The position numbers were made by a program, and so were the translations under genes. Positions 11,316 to 21,283 of a stretch of DNA of 64,000 nucleotides are shown piece after piece. The stretch is from contig NZ_APHW01000002.1 of assembly GCF_002741985.1 (NCBI RefSeq), positions 124,001 to 188,000 of the forward strand, given 5' to 3'. How positions within the stretch are numbered: position 1 is the stretch's first letter; the number at the start of each line of letters is the position of its first letter. The notes under the pieces were generated by a model. The model was not told the DNA's origin. It saw only the letters and a program-made list of their open reading frames with translations, and made no database searches. The stretch is from Vibrio rotiferianus CAIM 577 = LMG 21460. GTDB lineage: Bacteria > Pseudomonadota > Gammaproteobacteria > Enterobacterales > Vibrionaceae.

Positions 11316-12308
11316 GTGAAAACCACTCTTAGTCTGATTGCCCTTGCAGCCATCACTTCTACTTCAGCGTTTGCCGCTGAAAACACTCTAACTGTCTACA
11401 CGTACGACTCTTTCGCTGCTGATTGGGGACCTGGTCCTAAAGTCGAAAAAGCGTTTGAAGCCAAATGCGGGTGCGATGTTAACTTCGTTGCGCTGGACGA
11501 CGGTGTTTCTATTCTTAACCGCCTTCGTTTAGAGGGAAACAATAGTAAAGCGGATATCGTGTTAGGTTTGGATAACAACCTGATGGCGGAAGCGAAAAAG
11601 ACCGGGCTACTGGCTGAACATAATGTCGATACATCGAAAACGACTTTGCCTAGTGGTTGGAAAGACAAGACCTTCGTACCATATGACTACGGCTACTTTG
11701 CGTTTGTATACAACAAGGAGAAGTTGGCGAATCCTCCAAAAAGCATGAAAGAGCTGGTGGAAGAGCGTGATGATCTGAAAGTGATTTACCAAGACCCTCG
11801 TACTTCGACGCCGGGTCAAGGCTTGATGTTGTGGATGAAGTCCATCTACGGCGATGATGCGACTCAAGCGTGGAAGCAACTGGCAACGAAAACAGTTACA
11901 GTTACTAAAGGTTGGTCAGAAGCTTACTCGATGTTCTTGAACGGTGAGTCAGATTTAGTGCTGTCTTACACGACCTCTCCCGCGTACCATTTGATTGCAG
12001 AAGATGACGCGAAATACGCAAGCGCAAATTTTGCCGAAGGGCACTACATGCAAGTGGAAGTGGCGGCTAAGGTGAAAGGCTCAAAGAATGCTGAGCTTGC
12101 GGATGAGTTTATGAACTTTATTTTGAGTGATGATTTCCAATCTGCGATGCCAACAGGTAACTGGATGTACCCAGTGACAGAGGTTGAATTACCAAAAGGC
12201 TTTGAAACTCTCAGCGTGCCAAGCAAGCCACTGAGCTTTAGTGCAGACGAAGTCGCGAAAATGCGCAAGACTTGGATTCGCGAGTGGCAAAGCGCATTGA
12301 CATTCTAA
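11316..12308 (+). CDS. thiB: Thiamine ABC transporter periplasmic binding protein
   Basis: Captures thiamine, thiamine phosphate and TPP in the periplasm and delivers them to ThiP. The 330-residue protein starts at a GTG preceded by GGAGAG, has a signal peptide ending SAFA (residue 20), and shows the family's LTVYTYDSF, DVNFVALDDG, VPYDYGYFAFVYNK and YTTSPAYH blocks. It is the first gene of thiBPQ behind the TPP riboswitch. Length matches E. coli ThiB (327). Confidence 0.95.
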   Translation: MKTTLSLIALAAITSTSAFAAENTLTVYTYDSFAADWGPGPKVEKAFEAKCGCDVNFVALDDGVSILNRLRLEGNNSKADIVLGLDNNLMAEAKKTGLLAEHNVDTSKTTLPSGWKDKTFVPYDYGYFAFVYNKEKLANPPKSMKELVEERDDLKVIYQDPRTSTPGQGLMLWMKSIYGDDATQAWKQLATKTVTVTKGWSEAYSMFLNGESDLVLSYTTSPAYHLIAEDDAKYASANFAEGHYMQVEVAAKVKGSKNAELADEFMNFILSDDFQSAMPTGNWMYPVTEVELPKGFETLSVPSKPLSFSADEVAKMRKTWIREWQSALTF

Positions 12309-12322
12309 TATAGGTTCTACTT

Positions 12323-13908
12323 TTGAATTCTGTTCCGAAAATAGGGTTAGGGGTCGCGATGATTATCGCGACCTTTGTTGTTTCTGCCTAGGTGCTTTGA
12401 TTGTTCAAGCGCCTTCTCTTGATGTGTCTATGGTGTGGGGAGACCCATACTATCAACACGTCACCAAGTTCAGCTTCTACCAAGCTTTCCTTTCTACACT
12501 ATTGAGTGTTGGCTTTGCTATTCCTGTTGCTCACGCACTTTCTCGACGTGAGTTCTTTGGGAAGTCTCTACTACTAAAGTTGTTTGCGTCTACCTTAGTT
12601 CTGCCGGTGTTAGTTGGTGTATTTGGCTTATTGGCGATTTACGGTAACAGCGGCTTATTAGCACAATGGCTGAAAAGCATCGATTCGGAGCTGCCGTTTT
12701 CCATCTATGGCCTGAACGGTATTTTACTTGCGCATGTGTTCTTCAACATGCCTTATGCGGCGCGCCTGCTTTTGCAAGCATTGGAATCGATCCCCGCAGA
12801 GCAACATAAACTGTGTGCACACCTTGGAATGAGCCATTGGGACAAGTTTCGCAGGGTGGAATGGCCACGCCTAAGGCAGCAATTACCACACGTAAGCGGC
12901 TTGGTGTTTATGCTTTGCTTTACCAGTTTTGCCACCGTGATGGCGCTGGGTGGAGGACCGAAGTCGACCACCATTGAACTCGCCATTTATCAGGCGATTA
13001 AGTTCGATTTTGATCTGCAGGCTGGGGCGCTTTTGGCACTGTGGCAAATGCTACTATGTGGCTTGTTAGCGATTGGCGTGCAGAAGTTGACTAAGCCAGT
13101 CTCAGTAAGCGCTGGTAGCACATCGGTACAGCAATATTTAACGAAGGATCATGGGTGGTCAAAAGCTTGGGATAGCTTTTGGATCATAGGTGCCTTTTTA
13201 CTAGTAATACCGCCACTTGTGATGGTGGTGTTCAGTGGTATCAACCAACAAGTTTGGTCGGTATTGACCGATGAGCGTTTTTGGTCTGCACTGCTTAATT
13301 CACTCAAAGTTGCGGCACTGGCGAGCTCTCTTGCCGTTGCAGCAGGCGTATCGATTTTACTGACCAGCCGACGTTGGCGATTGCAGTGTAAAAACACTCG
13401 CGCCGATCAAATTGAGTTTATCGGAACCATTATCTTAGTAACGCCGGGATTGGTGATCAGTACCGGATTGTTCCTGTTACTGCGATCGTTTACCGATGTT
13501 TTCAGCTTGGCGTTTTTTGTGGTTATTTTGGTCAATGGCTTAATGGCATTGCCATATGTGATTAAAACCTTGTCTCAACCCATGTTACATATTGAACAGC
13601 AGTACCAGTACGTGTGCGCCAGCTTAGGCATGCGTGGTTGGCAACGTTTTAAAGTCGTGGAGTGGCAAGCGCTGCGCAAGCCGTTTGCACATGCTTTTGC
13701 TATCAGCTTTATGTTTGCAATTGGCGACTTAAGTGCGATTGCCTTGTTCGGTGGGCAAGAGTTTAGAACCTTGCCGTTGTACCTATTCCAATTGTTGGGA
13801 AGTTACCAGATGGATGCCGCTGCCGTGGTATCGGTTACTTTGCTGTTACTCAGCGTCGGCTGTTTTGCTTTGATTGAGAAAGTGTTGAAAACGAAGGAGA
13901 GAGCGTAA
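12323..13908 (+). CDS. thiP: Thiamine ABC transporter permease, apparent frameshift near the N-terminus
   Basis: Membrane subunit of the thiamine importer, a fused double permease; both halves carry an EAA-type loop (GMSHWDKFRRVEWP and GMRGWQRFKVVEWQ). The ORF open to the stop can start only at a TTG at 12397, which leaves out the first transmembrane helix expected from E. coli ThiP. That helix (SVPKIGLGVAMIIATFVVSA) is present just upstream in the next frame, starting from a TTG at 12323, and runs into a TAG at 12389. One extra base at about 12389 joins the two frames exactly (VVSA-LGALIVQAP). The gene is therefore either broken by a 1 bp deletion or misread. It overlaps thiQ by one base. 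Confidence 0.85.
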
Positions 13909-14612
13909 TGTTAGTGTTGGATGATGTGCAGTACACCTATCAACGTGAACTGTTTCGTTTTGAGTTAGCTATTCAGCGTGGACAAATCGTTTCACTGATG
14001 GGGCCGAGTGGGGCGGGCAAATCAACCCTATTGGCGTTAGTTGCTGGTTTTATTAATCCAGACCATGGCGATATTCTGGTTGATGGTGAGTCTATCGTGC
14101 GTAAAGAGCCGTATCAGCGTCCGTTTTCAATGCTGTTCCAAGAGCATAACCTGTTTGCTCACCTGTCAGTAAGGGACAATATTGGTTTGGGCTTACATCC
14201 GGGGTTAAAGCTCACGGCAGACCAAAAACTGCTTGTTGAGCAAGCGGCGAATCAAGTCGGGGTTGCTGAGTATCTGGACCGTTTACCTGAATATCTTTCT
14301 GGTGGTCAGCGTCAGCGTGTGGCACTTGCGCGTTGTTTTGTTCAGCCGCATCCAATGTGGTTACTCGATGAACCTTTTTCTGCACTAGACCCAGTGCTGC
14401 GTGAAGAAATGCTGACACTGGTTAAACAGCTTGCTGCTGAGCGTGGTATTACCGTTTTGATGGTGACGCACCATCTAAGTGACGCCAGAGCGATTGCTAG
14501 TCATTTTGCATTTGTAGCTGGTGGTCAGGTTGAAGCTGCTGGTGCGATTGGTGAGCTTAATGCTCAACATAGCAGTGAAGCATTGAAAGCCTTTGTCAAA
14601 GCGGCGGGGTAA
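13908..14612 (+). CDS. thiQ: Thiamine ABC transporter ATPase
   Basis: Energises thiamine import through ThiBP on the cytoplasmic face of the membrane. The 234-residue protein has Walker A GPSGAGKST (residues 32-40), the Q-loop near LFQEHNLF, signature LSGGQRQR, Walker B WLLDEPFSALD and the switch histidine in VTHH. The ATG overlaps the thiP stop (TAATG), and a terminator follows. Compared with other ABC ATPases, the position behind thiBP decides the thiamine assignment. Confidence 0.95.
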   Translation: MLVLDDVQYTYQRELFRFELAIQRGQIVSLMGPSGAGKSTLLALVAGFINPDHGDILVDGESIVRKEPYQRPFSMLFQEHNLFAHLSVRDNIGLGLHPGLKLTADQKLLVEQAANQVGVAEYLDRLPEYLSGGQRQRVALARCFVQPHPMWLLDEPFSALDPVLREEMLTLVKQLAAERGITVLMVTHHLSDARAIASHFAFVAGGQVEAAGAIGELNAQHSSEALKAFVKAAG

Positions 14613-14632
14613 GTTTTCTACATTGTAAAAAT

Positions 14633-14662
14633 AAAAGGTTGATGCAAGCATCAACCTTTTTT
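14633..14662 (+). terminator. thiBPQ terminator
   Basis: Twelve bp stem AAAAGGTTGATG / CATCAACCTTTT with loop CAAG and T-rich tail, 20 bp after the thiQ stop; the A-rich upstream arm lets it also serve the leftward UspA gene. Confidence 0.9.
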
Positions 14663-14687
14663 CATTTTATGAGTTTGAATGAGCGCG

Positions 14688-15125
14688 TTAACCTTGAGGT
14701 TTCACTACCATTACATTGATTGGTGAGTTCTCTACCACTTTACTTGCCACAGAGCCCAGCATCACTTTGTTGATCTTTGAGCGTTTATGGCTTGGCATAA
14801 TGATAAGGTCAGCACCTAAACGTTCTGCGTAATCAAGGATGGTTGCATACGCCTTGCCTTCTGCAACGTGGACTTTGTAGATCACTTCGTCATCAATATG
14901 TTGGTCTGCAAAGGCTTTGAGTTGCTGTTTTACGTCTTGCTTCATTTTCGCCGCCGCATCTTTCGGGAAGTAAGTTGCGACCATCGACATATGAATACCA
15001 GGCAAAACAGTTAACAAGTGAACTTCAGCATTGGCTTGCTTTGCCTGCCATACCGCTAATTCAACAGCGCGGTCAGAAAAGCCTTGGTCATTTAGATCAA
15101 CCGGAACAAGAATTTGTTTGTACAT
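14688..15125 (-). CDS. UspA-family universal stress protein of the TRAP operon
   Basis: Single-domain universal stress protein of 145 residues (ILVPVDLND start, VMVVKP end). In the ATP-binding UspA subgroup the late loop reads G-x2-G-x9-G-S/T; here it is PSHKRSKINKVMLGS, keeping the last GS but lacking the earlier glycines, so nucleotide binding is uncertain. It is the third gene of a leftward operon with a TAXI binding protein and fused TRAP permease. In other bacteria a UspA protein (TeaD for the ectoine TRAP system) regulates its transporter, and a similar role is inferred here. Confidence 0.85.
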   Translation of the reverse strand: MYKQILVPVDLNDQGFSDRAVELAVWQAKQANAEVHLLTVLPGIHMSMVATYFPKDAAAKMKQDVKQQLKAFADQHIDDEVIYKVHVAEGKAYATILDYAERLGADLIIMPSHKRSKINKVMLGSVASKVVENSPINVMVVKPQG

Positions 15126-15169
15126 TCAATGTCTCTCATTGAGGCCCCTTATCCTCGGGGCCAAATCGG

Positions 15170-17748
15170 TTATGCGCTCAGCTGTTCCTTACGAGCACGA
15201 CGTTTTTGGTTCAGGGCAAGTACCAGCAAGATCATTAAGCAAGGCACAAATACCCATTCTTTCATTGGACGATCTGCGTCTTGAACAATCCATTTGATCT
15301 CCCAGTCGAAGTCGACTCCGGCTGACTCTGCCGGGCTGCCAAACTCAACCATGTCTACGATCATTTTGCCGTCGTTCTCGGTCAGCATTAGGCCCATTGA
15401 AGAAATACGTTCTTCAGCGGTTGCTGCTTTATCTTCGAACGGAAGACGTACCGTTTTTTCAACGTAGTCACCTTCAAGGTTTTCACCAGCGACACGTAAC
15501 TCTATGGATTCTCCTACATTTAGCCTTCTGTTATTTGAGCTATCTCAACGCCAGGGGAAAGAACTTTCGCGGGATAAAGCATGTCCCACCAGAAACCTGG
15601 TCTAAAGAAAGAGAAAGTGAGCACTAATAGGAGAACGGTTTCCCACCACTTGTTACGTGTGAACCACCAACCTTGTGTTGCTGCTGAGAAGATCAACATC
15701 GCAATGATCGAAGAGATCACGGTTAATGCCAAATGCCACCATGTATCGATCCCCATTAATAACAGTTGCGTGTTGAAAACGAACATGAATGGCAGAATTG
15801 CGGTTCGAATATCGTAGGTAAAGCCTTGAATACCAGTGCGAATTGGGTCTGATTTTGCAATAGCTGCTGCGGCGAAGGCTGCCAAACCTACTGGCGGCGT
15901 ATCATCGGCAAGAATACCGAAGTAGAACACGAATAAGTGCACCGCAATCAGTGGGATGATCAAGCCGTGTGCTGCACCTAAAGTGACGATAACTGGCGCC
16001 ATCAGTGTTGATACCACGATGTAGTTTGCTGTGGTTGGTAGACCCATACCCAAGATCAAGCTGATCACTGCAGTAAATAGCAACATCAGTATGATGCTAC
16101 CGCCAGAGATGAACTCGACGAAGTCTGTCATCACCAGGCCAATACCAGTTAGTGTTACTACGCCAACAACGGTACCCGCAGCTGCGGTCGCAACACCGAT
16201 ACCAATCATATTGCGCGCACCAGAGACTAAGCTTTCAGCTAGATCGACAAAACCGTCTTTAGTTTGTTCGACAAGATCACCCTCTTTGGACAACACTGCA
16301 ATCAACGGACGCTGTGTCAGCAAGATGAAGATCATAAATACCGTGGCCCAGAATGCCGATAGGCCTGGCGAAAAACGCTCAACCGTCAAACACCAAACCA
16401 ATACGACGATAGGCAATAGGTAGTGCAGACCAGATTTAATCGTTGGGCCCGGATCTGGTACTTCGGTTAGCTCAGCATCAATTTCAATCGCGCCATCTTT
16501 GACGTGATTCGCTGAAATCTTCACAAGACCGACATAAGCAATTAGTAAAGCTACAGTAACGATAGGTGTTGCTGCATCGCCGAAGACGTCTTTAGTCCAA
16601 CCCACACCGTAGTAAACCAAGGCGCTGATGACGCACAAGCCAAGGATAGTGCCAGTAAATGATAATAGGCTTTGTAGCATGGTTGGGTTGTGGCGACGAG
16701 GAAGGCCGGTCATGCCTGCTTTACATGCTTCAAGGTGAACGATGTAAATCAGAGCAATGTAGGAAATAAGTGCAGGAAGTAGGGCTGCTTTGATTACTTC
16801 AACGTAAGAGATACCAACATATTCAACCATTAGGAAGGCCGCTGCACCCATGATAGGCGGCGTCAGCTGGCCATTGGTTGAAGCAGCTACTTCTACCGCA
16901 CCCGCTTTGGTACCAGGAAAGCCAACACGTTTCATTAGCGGGATGGTGAATGTACCTGTGGTTACCACGTTAGCGATGGATGAACCTGAAACAAGACCGG
17001 ATAGACCGGATGCTACAACCGCCGCTTTCGCAGGGCCGCCTTTCATGTGACCAAGTAATGAGAAAGCAACCTTGATGAAGTAAGCGCCCGCACCAGCACG
17101 TTCTAGCATGGCACCGAAAAGTACAAATAAGAATACGAAAGATGTTGATACACCAAGCGCAACGCCAAATACACCTTCTGTTGTTAGCCATAGGTGCGAC
17201 ATCGCTTTGTTTAAGCTTGCACCTTTGTGGGCAATTACGTCGGGCATGTATGGGCCCGCGAAGGTATAAGTCAGGAACACGGCAGCCACGACCATCAGTG
17301 GTGGACCTAATGCGCGTCGTGTTGCTTCAAGTAGTAAAACCATACCTGTAACGGCAACCACGATATCCATGGTGGTTGGAGCGCCTGAACGGCCAGCCAG
17401 TTCGGTATAGAAAATAAAGATATAAGCTGCTGAAAAACTGCCCGCTAACGCCAATGCCCAGTCGATTAATGGGATATGATCTCGCGGAGAATTCTTCATT
17501 GCAGGATAAGCAGTAAATGCTAAAAAAGTAGCAAATGTAAGGTGGATCGCACGGGCTTCAGTGTCATTCAGTACGCCAAAATTAAAAATAAATGGTAGTG
17601 GAGATGCATACCATAATTGAAATAGTGACCAGCACAGCGGAACGAACCATAAGATTCGGCCTTGTAGCCCAGATGGGCTGCGCGCGCCAGTATCGGCTTG
17701 AGCCACCATTTCTTGCACATCTTGTGACGGAGTGTTGTTCGTCGACAT
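15170..17748 (-). pseudogene. TRAP transporter fused permease with C-terminal DUF3394, frameshifted near the 3' end
   Basis: Fused small and large membrane subunits of a TAXI-type TRAP transporter, a sodium-driven importer of carboxylate-type solutes. The start at 17746-17748 (MSTNNTPSQ) is chosen for its AGGGAAAAG site; the longer upstream extension is not conserved-looking. From residue about 35 there are many hydrophobic helices and the family GLSGLVSGSSIANVVTTGTFT and GMGLPTTANY motifs. The first frame stops at 15520 after QITEG. The next frame continues LNVGESIELRVAGE through a DUF3394 / PDZ-like tail and a last helix to the stop at 15170. One added G at 15523-15525 restores a single 859-residue protein. 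Even without the tail the permease core is intact, so it may still function. Confidence 0.85.
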
Positions 17749-17994
17749 GTACTTTTCCCTTATTATTGATGGTCCTGTCTTAGATTTACTTTTCGAGAAC
17801 CTTATTTCGCCTCTTTCAGTGTAGTGAATAGGGCAAAACTTGCTTCTTATTGGTGTCTGGCTGTTTCCAGTAGAACGGCAAAGCTCTGGATTAAATAAAG
17901 CCAGCTTTAATTTTTCTTGAGTAATTGAACGCGATTCTAGGAAATAGAACCGGATAATTGAATTGAACAGGCGATTAGAACTACCACCTGCTTT

Positions 17995-18022
17995 CAAGCA
18001 GAGAGCCATCCCTCTCTGCTTG
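17995..18022 (-). repeat. Intercistronic hairpin between TAXI binding protein and permease
   Basis: Perfect 11 bp inverted repeat, CAAGCAGAGAG / CTCTCTGCTTG, loop of six, 17 bp after the binding-protein stop. No T run follows on the minus strand, so it is more likely an RNA-stabilising or partly terminating hairpin that lets the binding protein be made in excess of the permease. Confidence 0.65.
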
Positions 18023-18038
18023 ATTTATGGCGAATTGG

Positions 18039-19007
18039 TTATTTAATCAAACCAATTTCTTTGTAGTATTTTTCTGCACCTGGGTGAAGAGGGATAGAAA
18101 GACCAGCTTTCACCATGTCTTCTTTTTTCAAGTTTGCGAATGCTGGGTGTAAACGTTTGAATGTGTCGAAGTTTTCGAACACAGCTTTTGCTACGTTGTA
18201 TGCAACATCATCTGATACATCTGTTGTTGTTACCATCGTTGCCGCAACACCGAAGCTATTTACGTCTTTGTCTGTACCGCGGTACATGCCAGCTGGAACT
18301 GTACTGTATGCGTAGTATGGGTTGTCTGCTACGATCTTTTCGATCTGTGGACCCGTTGCAGATACTAGCTTAGCATCACAAGATGTTGTTGCTTCTTTGA
18401 TTGAACCGTTCGGGTGACCAACCATGTAGATAAACGCATCGATCTTGTTGTCACATAGCGCTTGTGAACGCTCAGAGCCTTTTAGCTCAGATGCCAGTTT
18501 GAAGCTGTCGTTTGTCCAGCCCATAGCATCCATTACTACGCCCATTGTCGCGCGGTCACCAGAACCAGGGTTACCGATGTTTACACGTTTACCTTTCAGA
18601 TCTTGGACACTTTCAATACCAGAGTCTGCGCGTGCAATGATGTTAAAAGGTTCTGTGTGAAGAGAGAACATCGCGCGTAGCTTCTTGTATGGGCCTTGAT
18701 CTGCAAACTTGCTTGTACCGTTGTAGCCGTGGTACTGCCAATCCGATTGCACGATACCAAAATCCAGCTCACCAGCACGAATTGTGTTCACGTTGTAAAT
18801 AGAACCGCCAGTAGACTCTACAGAACAACGAACGTTGTGGTCTTTACGACCCTTGTTTACCAATTTACAAATTGCACCACCGGTAGGGTAGTAAACACCA
18901 GTTACAGAACCTGTGCCGATTGTGATGAATTCTTGAGCGTTAACAGCGCCTGCGCCCATTACAGCTGCAGCGATTGCGCCTACTTTAATAAGTTTGGTAA
19001 ATGCCAT
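18039..19007 (-). CDS. TAXI-family TRAP transporter solute-binding protein
   Basis: Periplasmic receptor of the TRAP system encoded downstream. The 322-residue protein has a signal peptide ending VNAQ|EF (about residue 25) and the TAXI family's ITIGTGSVTGVYYPTGGAIC, STGGSIYNV, and NIGNPGSGDRATMGVV segments. The real ligand cannot be read from sequence; characterised family members bind glutamate, 2-oxoglutarate or related acids. A CRP-like box lies about 270 bp upstream and two hairpins sit just before the start. First gene of the leftward operon. Confidence 0.92.
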   Translation of the reverse strand: MAFTKLIKVGAIAAAVMGAGAVNAQEFITIGTGSVTGVYYPTGGAICKLVNKGRKDHNVRCSVESTGGSIYNVNTIRAGELDFGIVQSDWQYHGYNGTSKFADQGPYKKLRAMFSLHTEPFNIIARADSGIESVQDLKGKRVNIGNPGSGDRATMGVVMDAMGWTNDSFKLASELKGSERSQALCDNKIDAFIYMVGHPNGSIKEATTSCDAKLVSATGPQIEKIVADNPYYAYSTVPAGMYRGTDKDVNSFGVAATMVTTTDVSDDVAYNVAKAVFENFDTFKRLHPAFANLKKEDMVKAGLSIPLHPGAEKYYKEIGLIK

Positions 19008-19040
19008 GAATTTCCCTTCCTTTATTTTTTATCTACCCAA

Positions 19041-19081
19041 AAGTAACCATAAGTTACTTCTGAAGTTTCCTGTCTGGAAAC
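19041..19081 (-). promoter_or_regulatory. Two tandem hairpins in the leader of the TRAP operon
   Basis: AAGTAAC / GTTACTT (19041-19059, loop of five) and GTTTCC / GGAAAC (19065-19081, loop of five) lie 34-74 bp before the binding-protein start. In the mRNA they would form two adjacent stem-loops; role unknown. Confidence 0.5.
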
Positions 19082-19279
19082 GGCATCTTTTTCAATCCTA
19101 ATGTTTGAAAAAGCGAGCGAATAATAACAAAAATTTGGCAGAAAATTATCCGATTGTTAAAACTTATAGCGAAAAAATCTAATGGGTAGTCATGGGAGTA
19201 AAAGAAAATAGAGAGTAATAGTTCTTTTATTACAGCTACTTAAGTGTTTTCTGGTGGGGTTGGTGAAAATAATTAATAG

Positions 19280-19295
19280 CGTGATGTATGTCACG
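19280..19295. promoter_or_regulatory. CRP-like binding site upstream of the TRAP operon
   Basis: CGTGATGTATGTCACG, with both GTGA and TCAC half-sites at the six-base spacing of the CRP consensus. It suggests that the transporter is induced when preferred sugars are scarce. Confidence 0.6.
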
Positions 19296-19342
19296 TTTTT
19301 TGTGAGTGAAAATTAGCCTAATTAGCAAACATTTTACATAAA

Positions 19343-19382
19343 TTATGGGCTACAAAAATTCAACTATTTTCATAGCCCATAA
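19343..19382 (-). terminator. Possible argR terminator
   Basis: Arms TTATGGGCTA and TAGCCCATAA separated by 20 bases, 10 bp beyond the argR stop. The T tract is weak and the loop long, so confidence is moderate. Confidence 0.55.
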
Positions 19383-19392
19383 GTAGTTAGCA

Positions 19393-19863
19393 TTAACCAG
19401 CGTACTCGAATAACTCACATACGGATTGGAACAACTGTTCCGTCGTTACTGCCATTGTTGGTGTGATAAAAATGGTGTCATCACCAGCAACCACACCTAA
19501 GATGCCCTCGGACTTACCAAGTGAGTCAAGTAGACGAGCGATAAGTTGAGCTGCGCCTGGACCAGTATGGATAACAACTAAAGCGGCGTTGTGGTCGATG
19601 TCTAACACCAATTCACGCAGAGAGCTACTTACTGTTGGGACGCCTAGCTCAGCAGGAAGACAGTAAACCATCTCCATTTTCGCATTACGTGTACGAACCG
19701 CACCAAACTTGGTTAGCATGCGAGAGACTTTAGATTGGTTAATACTTTCGAAACCTTGCTGTTTTAGTGCATCAACAATCTCACCTTGTGAGCCAAAGCT
19801 TTCTTCTTTTAATAGTGCTTTAAAAGCGCGAACTAAATTGTCTTGTTTTTCTGAATTGCGCAT
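19393..19863 (-). CDS. argR: Arginine repressor ArgR
   Basis: Hexameric, arginine-responsive repressor of arginine biosynthesis. The 156-residue protein has an N-terminal winged helix ([21 protein letters not shown] region) and a C-terminal oligomerisation and arginine-binding domain with [15 protein letters not shown] and [13 protein letters not shown]. Length equals E. coli ArgR. It is divergent from mdh, as in E. coli and other Vibrio. Weak ARG-box-like sequence upstream suggests autorepression. Confidence 0.96.
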   Translation of the reverse strand: MRNSEKQDNLVRAFKALLKEESFGSQGEIVDALKQQGFESINQSKVSRMLTKFGAVRTRNAKMEMVYCLPAELGVPTVSSSLRELVLDIDHNAALVVIHTGPGAAQLIARLLDSLGKSEGILGVVAGDDTIFITPTMAVTTEQLFQSVCELFEYAG

Positions 19864-20223
19864 AGTGTTTTTTGATTCTCTTCATCTAAGTATCAGCAAT
19901 GTGCATATTTTCGCATAGATATTCATCTAAAGCCAAAAGCTCCAACTATTATGTTAATTCCATCACTGTAAACCCCAAAGAGAATAGTGTTTCGTATTGT
20001 TCCAAAAACTAGGTGAAAAATGACATTGAATTTCTTGTCATTTCAGTCGAATAACAGAATAATCGAGGCCTCATTTGTAGCACGATAACAGTGAGTTGCG
20101 CGAGGTCGCAAAGCTGACGTTAATTGATTGTAATCAAGTTGTGATTCCGATAGCTTTATTTTAGCTGGTTACAAAATACCCTACGAATACGTTTATAAGA
20201 GAAATACTCTCAAGGAGAACTAC
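19864..20223. promoter_or_regulatory. Divergent argR/mdh control region
   Basis: 360 bp between argR and mdh. Near the argR start, 19899-19927 holds TGCATATTTTCGCAT followed by ATATTCATC, resembling two adjacent ARG boxes (TGAAT/ATTCA half-sites), which would fit ArgR autoregulation. The mdh side ends with AAGGAG just before its ATG. Operator assignment is by eye only. Confidence 0.4.
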
Positions 20224-21159
20224 ATGAAAGTAGCCGTTATTGGTGCCGCTGGTGGCATCGGTCAAGCTCTGGCCCTTCTACTTAAGAACCGCCTTCCTGC
20301 AGGTTCTGACTTAGCCCTATACGATATTGCTCCAGTAACTCCTGGTGTGGCAGCCGATCTTAGCCACATCCCAACTCCGGTTTCTATCAAAGGTTACGCT
20401 GGTGAGGATCCAACACCTGCACTTGAAGGTGCGGACGTGGTACTTATCTCAGCTGGTGTTGCTCGTAAACCTGGTATGGATCGCGCAGATCTATTTAACG
20501 TAAATGCTGGCATCGTTAAGTCGCTAGCAGAGAAGATCGCGGTAGTATGCCCGACAGCATGTGTAGGTATCATCACTAACCCAGTGAATACCACAGTGCC
20601 AATCGCAGCTGAAGTGTTGAAAAAAGCAGGCGTTTACGACAAGCGCAAACTGTTTGGTGTTACAACGCTAGATGTTATCCGTTCAGAAACATTCGTCGCT
20701 GAACTAAAAGACAAAGATCCGGGTGACATTCGTGTGCCTGTTATTGGTGGCCACTCTGGCGTAACCATTCTTCCTCTACTTTCTCAAGTTGAAGGTGTTG
20801 AGTTTACTGCTGAAGAAGTGGAAGCGCTAACGAAGCGTATCCAGAACGCAGGTACAGAAGTTGTAGAAGCGAAAGCGGGTGGCGGTAGCGCAACTCTATC
20901 TATGGGTCAGGCGGCGTGTCGCTTTGGTCTAGCACTAGTACGTGCACTTCAAGGTGAAGAAGGTGTGGTTGAGTGTGCATACGTAGAAGGTGGCAGTGAG
21001 CACGCTCCTTACTTTGCACAACCTGTGAAGCTAGGTAAAGATGGTGTCGAAGAAGTGCTAAGCTACGGTGCTCTAAGTGACTACGAAAAGTCAGCACTTG
21101 ATGGCATGCTAGAAACGCTAAATGGTGATATCAACATTGGTGTTGAGTTTGCTAAATAA
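20224..21159 (+). CDS. mdh: NAD-dependent malate dehydrogenase
   Basis: TCA-cycle enzyme interconverting malate and oxaloacetate. The 311-residue protein shows the NAD-binding [18 protein letters not shown], the substrate arginines in ARKPGMDR and DVIRSETF, and the catalytic histidine in [11 protein letters not shown]. Length equals the E. coli enzyme within one residue. AAGGAG precedes the ATG by 6 bp and a strong terminator follows, so it is monocistronic. Confidence 0.98.
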   Translation: MKVAVIGAAGGIGQALALLLKNRLPAGSDLALYDIAPVTPGVAADLSHIPTPVSIKGYAGEDPTPALEGADVVLISAGVARKPGMDRADLFNVNAGIVKSLAEKIAVVCPTACVGIITNPVNTTVPIAAEVLKKAGVYDKRKLFGVTTLDVIRSETFVAELKDKDPGDIRVPVIGGHSGVTILPLLSQVEGVEFTAEEVEALTKRIQNAGTEVVEAKAGGGSATLSMGQAACRFGLALVRALQGEEGVVECAYVEGGSEHAPYFAQPVKLGKDGVEEVLSYGALSDYEKSALDGMLETLNGDINIGVEFAK

Positions 21160-21193
21160 GCCTCTCTCTATATAAAGAGCATCATATAATGAC

Positions 21194-21220
21194 AAAGCCG
21201 ATCTTAAGATCGGCTTTTTT
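21194..21220 (+). terminator. mdh terminator
   Basis: AAAGCCGATC / GATCGGCTTT stem with TTAA loop and a run of T. Confidence 0.92.
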
Positions 21221-21283
21221 GATCCTTTTTTATTGGCTTACGTATCAGAGTCAGAACCAAGCAGCGTTGTGAAGGAGAAGATG

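Noticed and set aside
15143..15162. GGCCCC / GGGGCC hairpin between the permease and UspA genes as a terminator
   Set aside because: No T run follows on the minus strand, so it is not a convincing terminator.
17749..18009. N-terminal extension of the TRAP permease
   Set aside because: No ribosome binding site, low-complexity content, and the ATG at 17748 has a good one.
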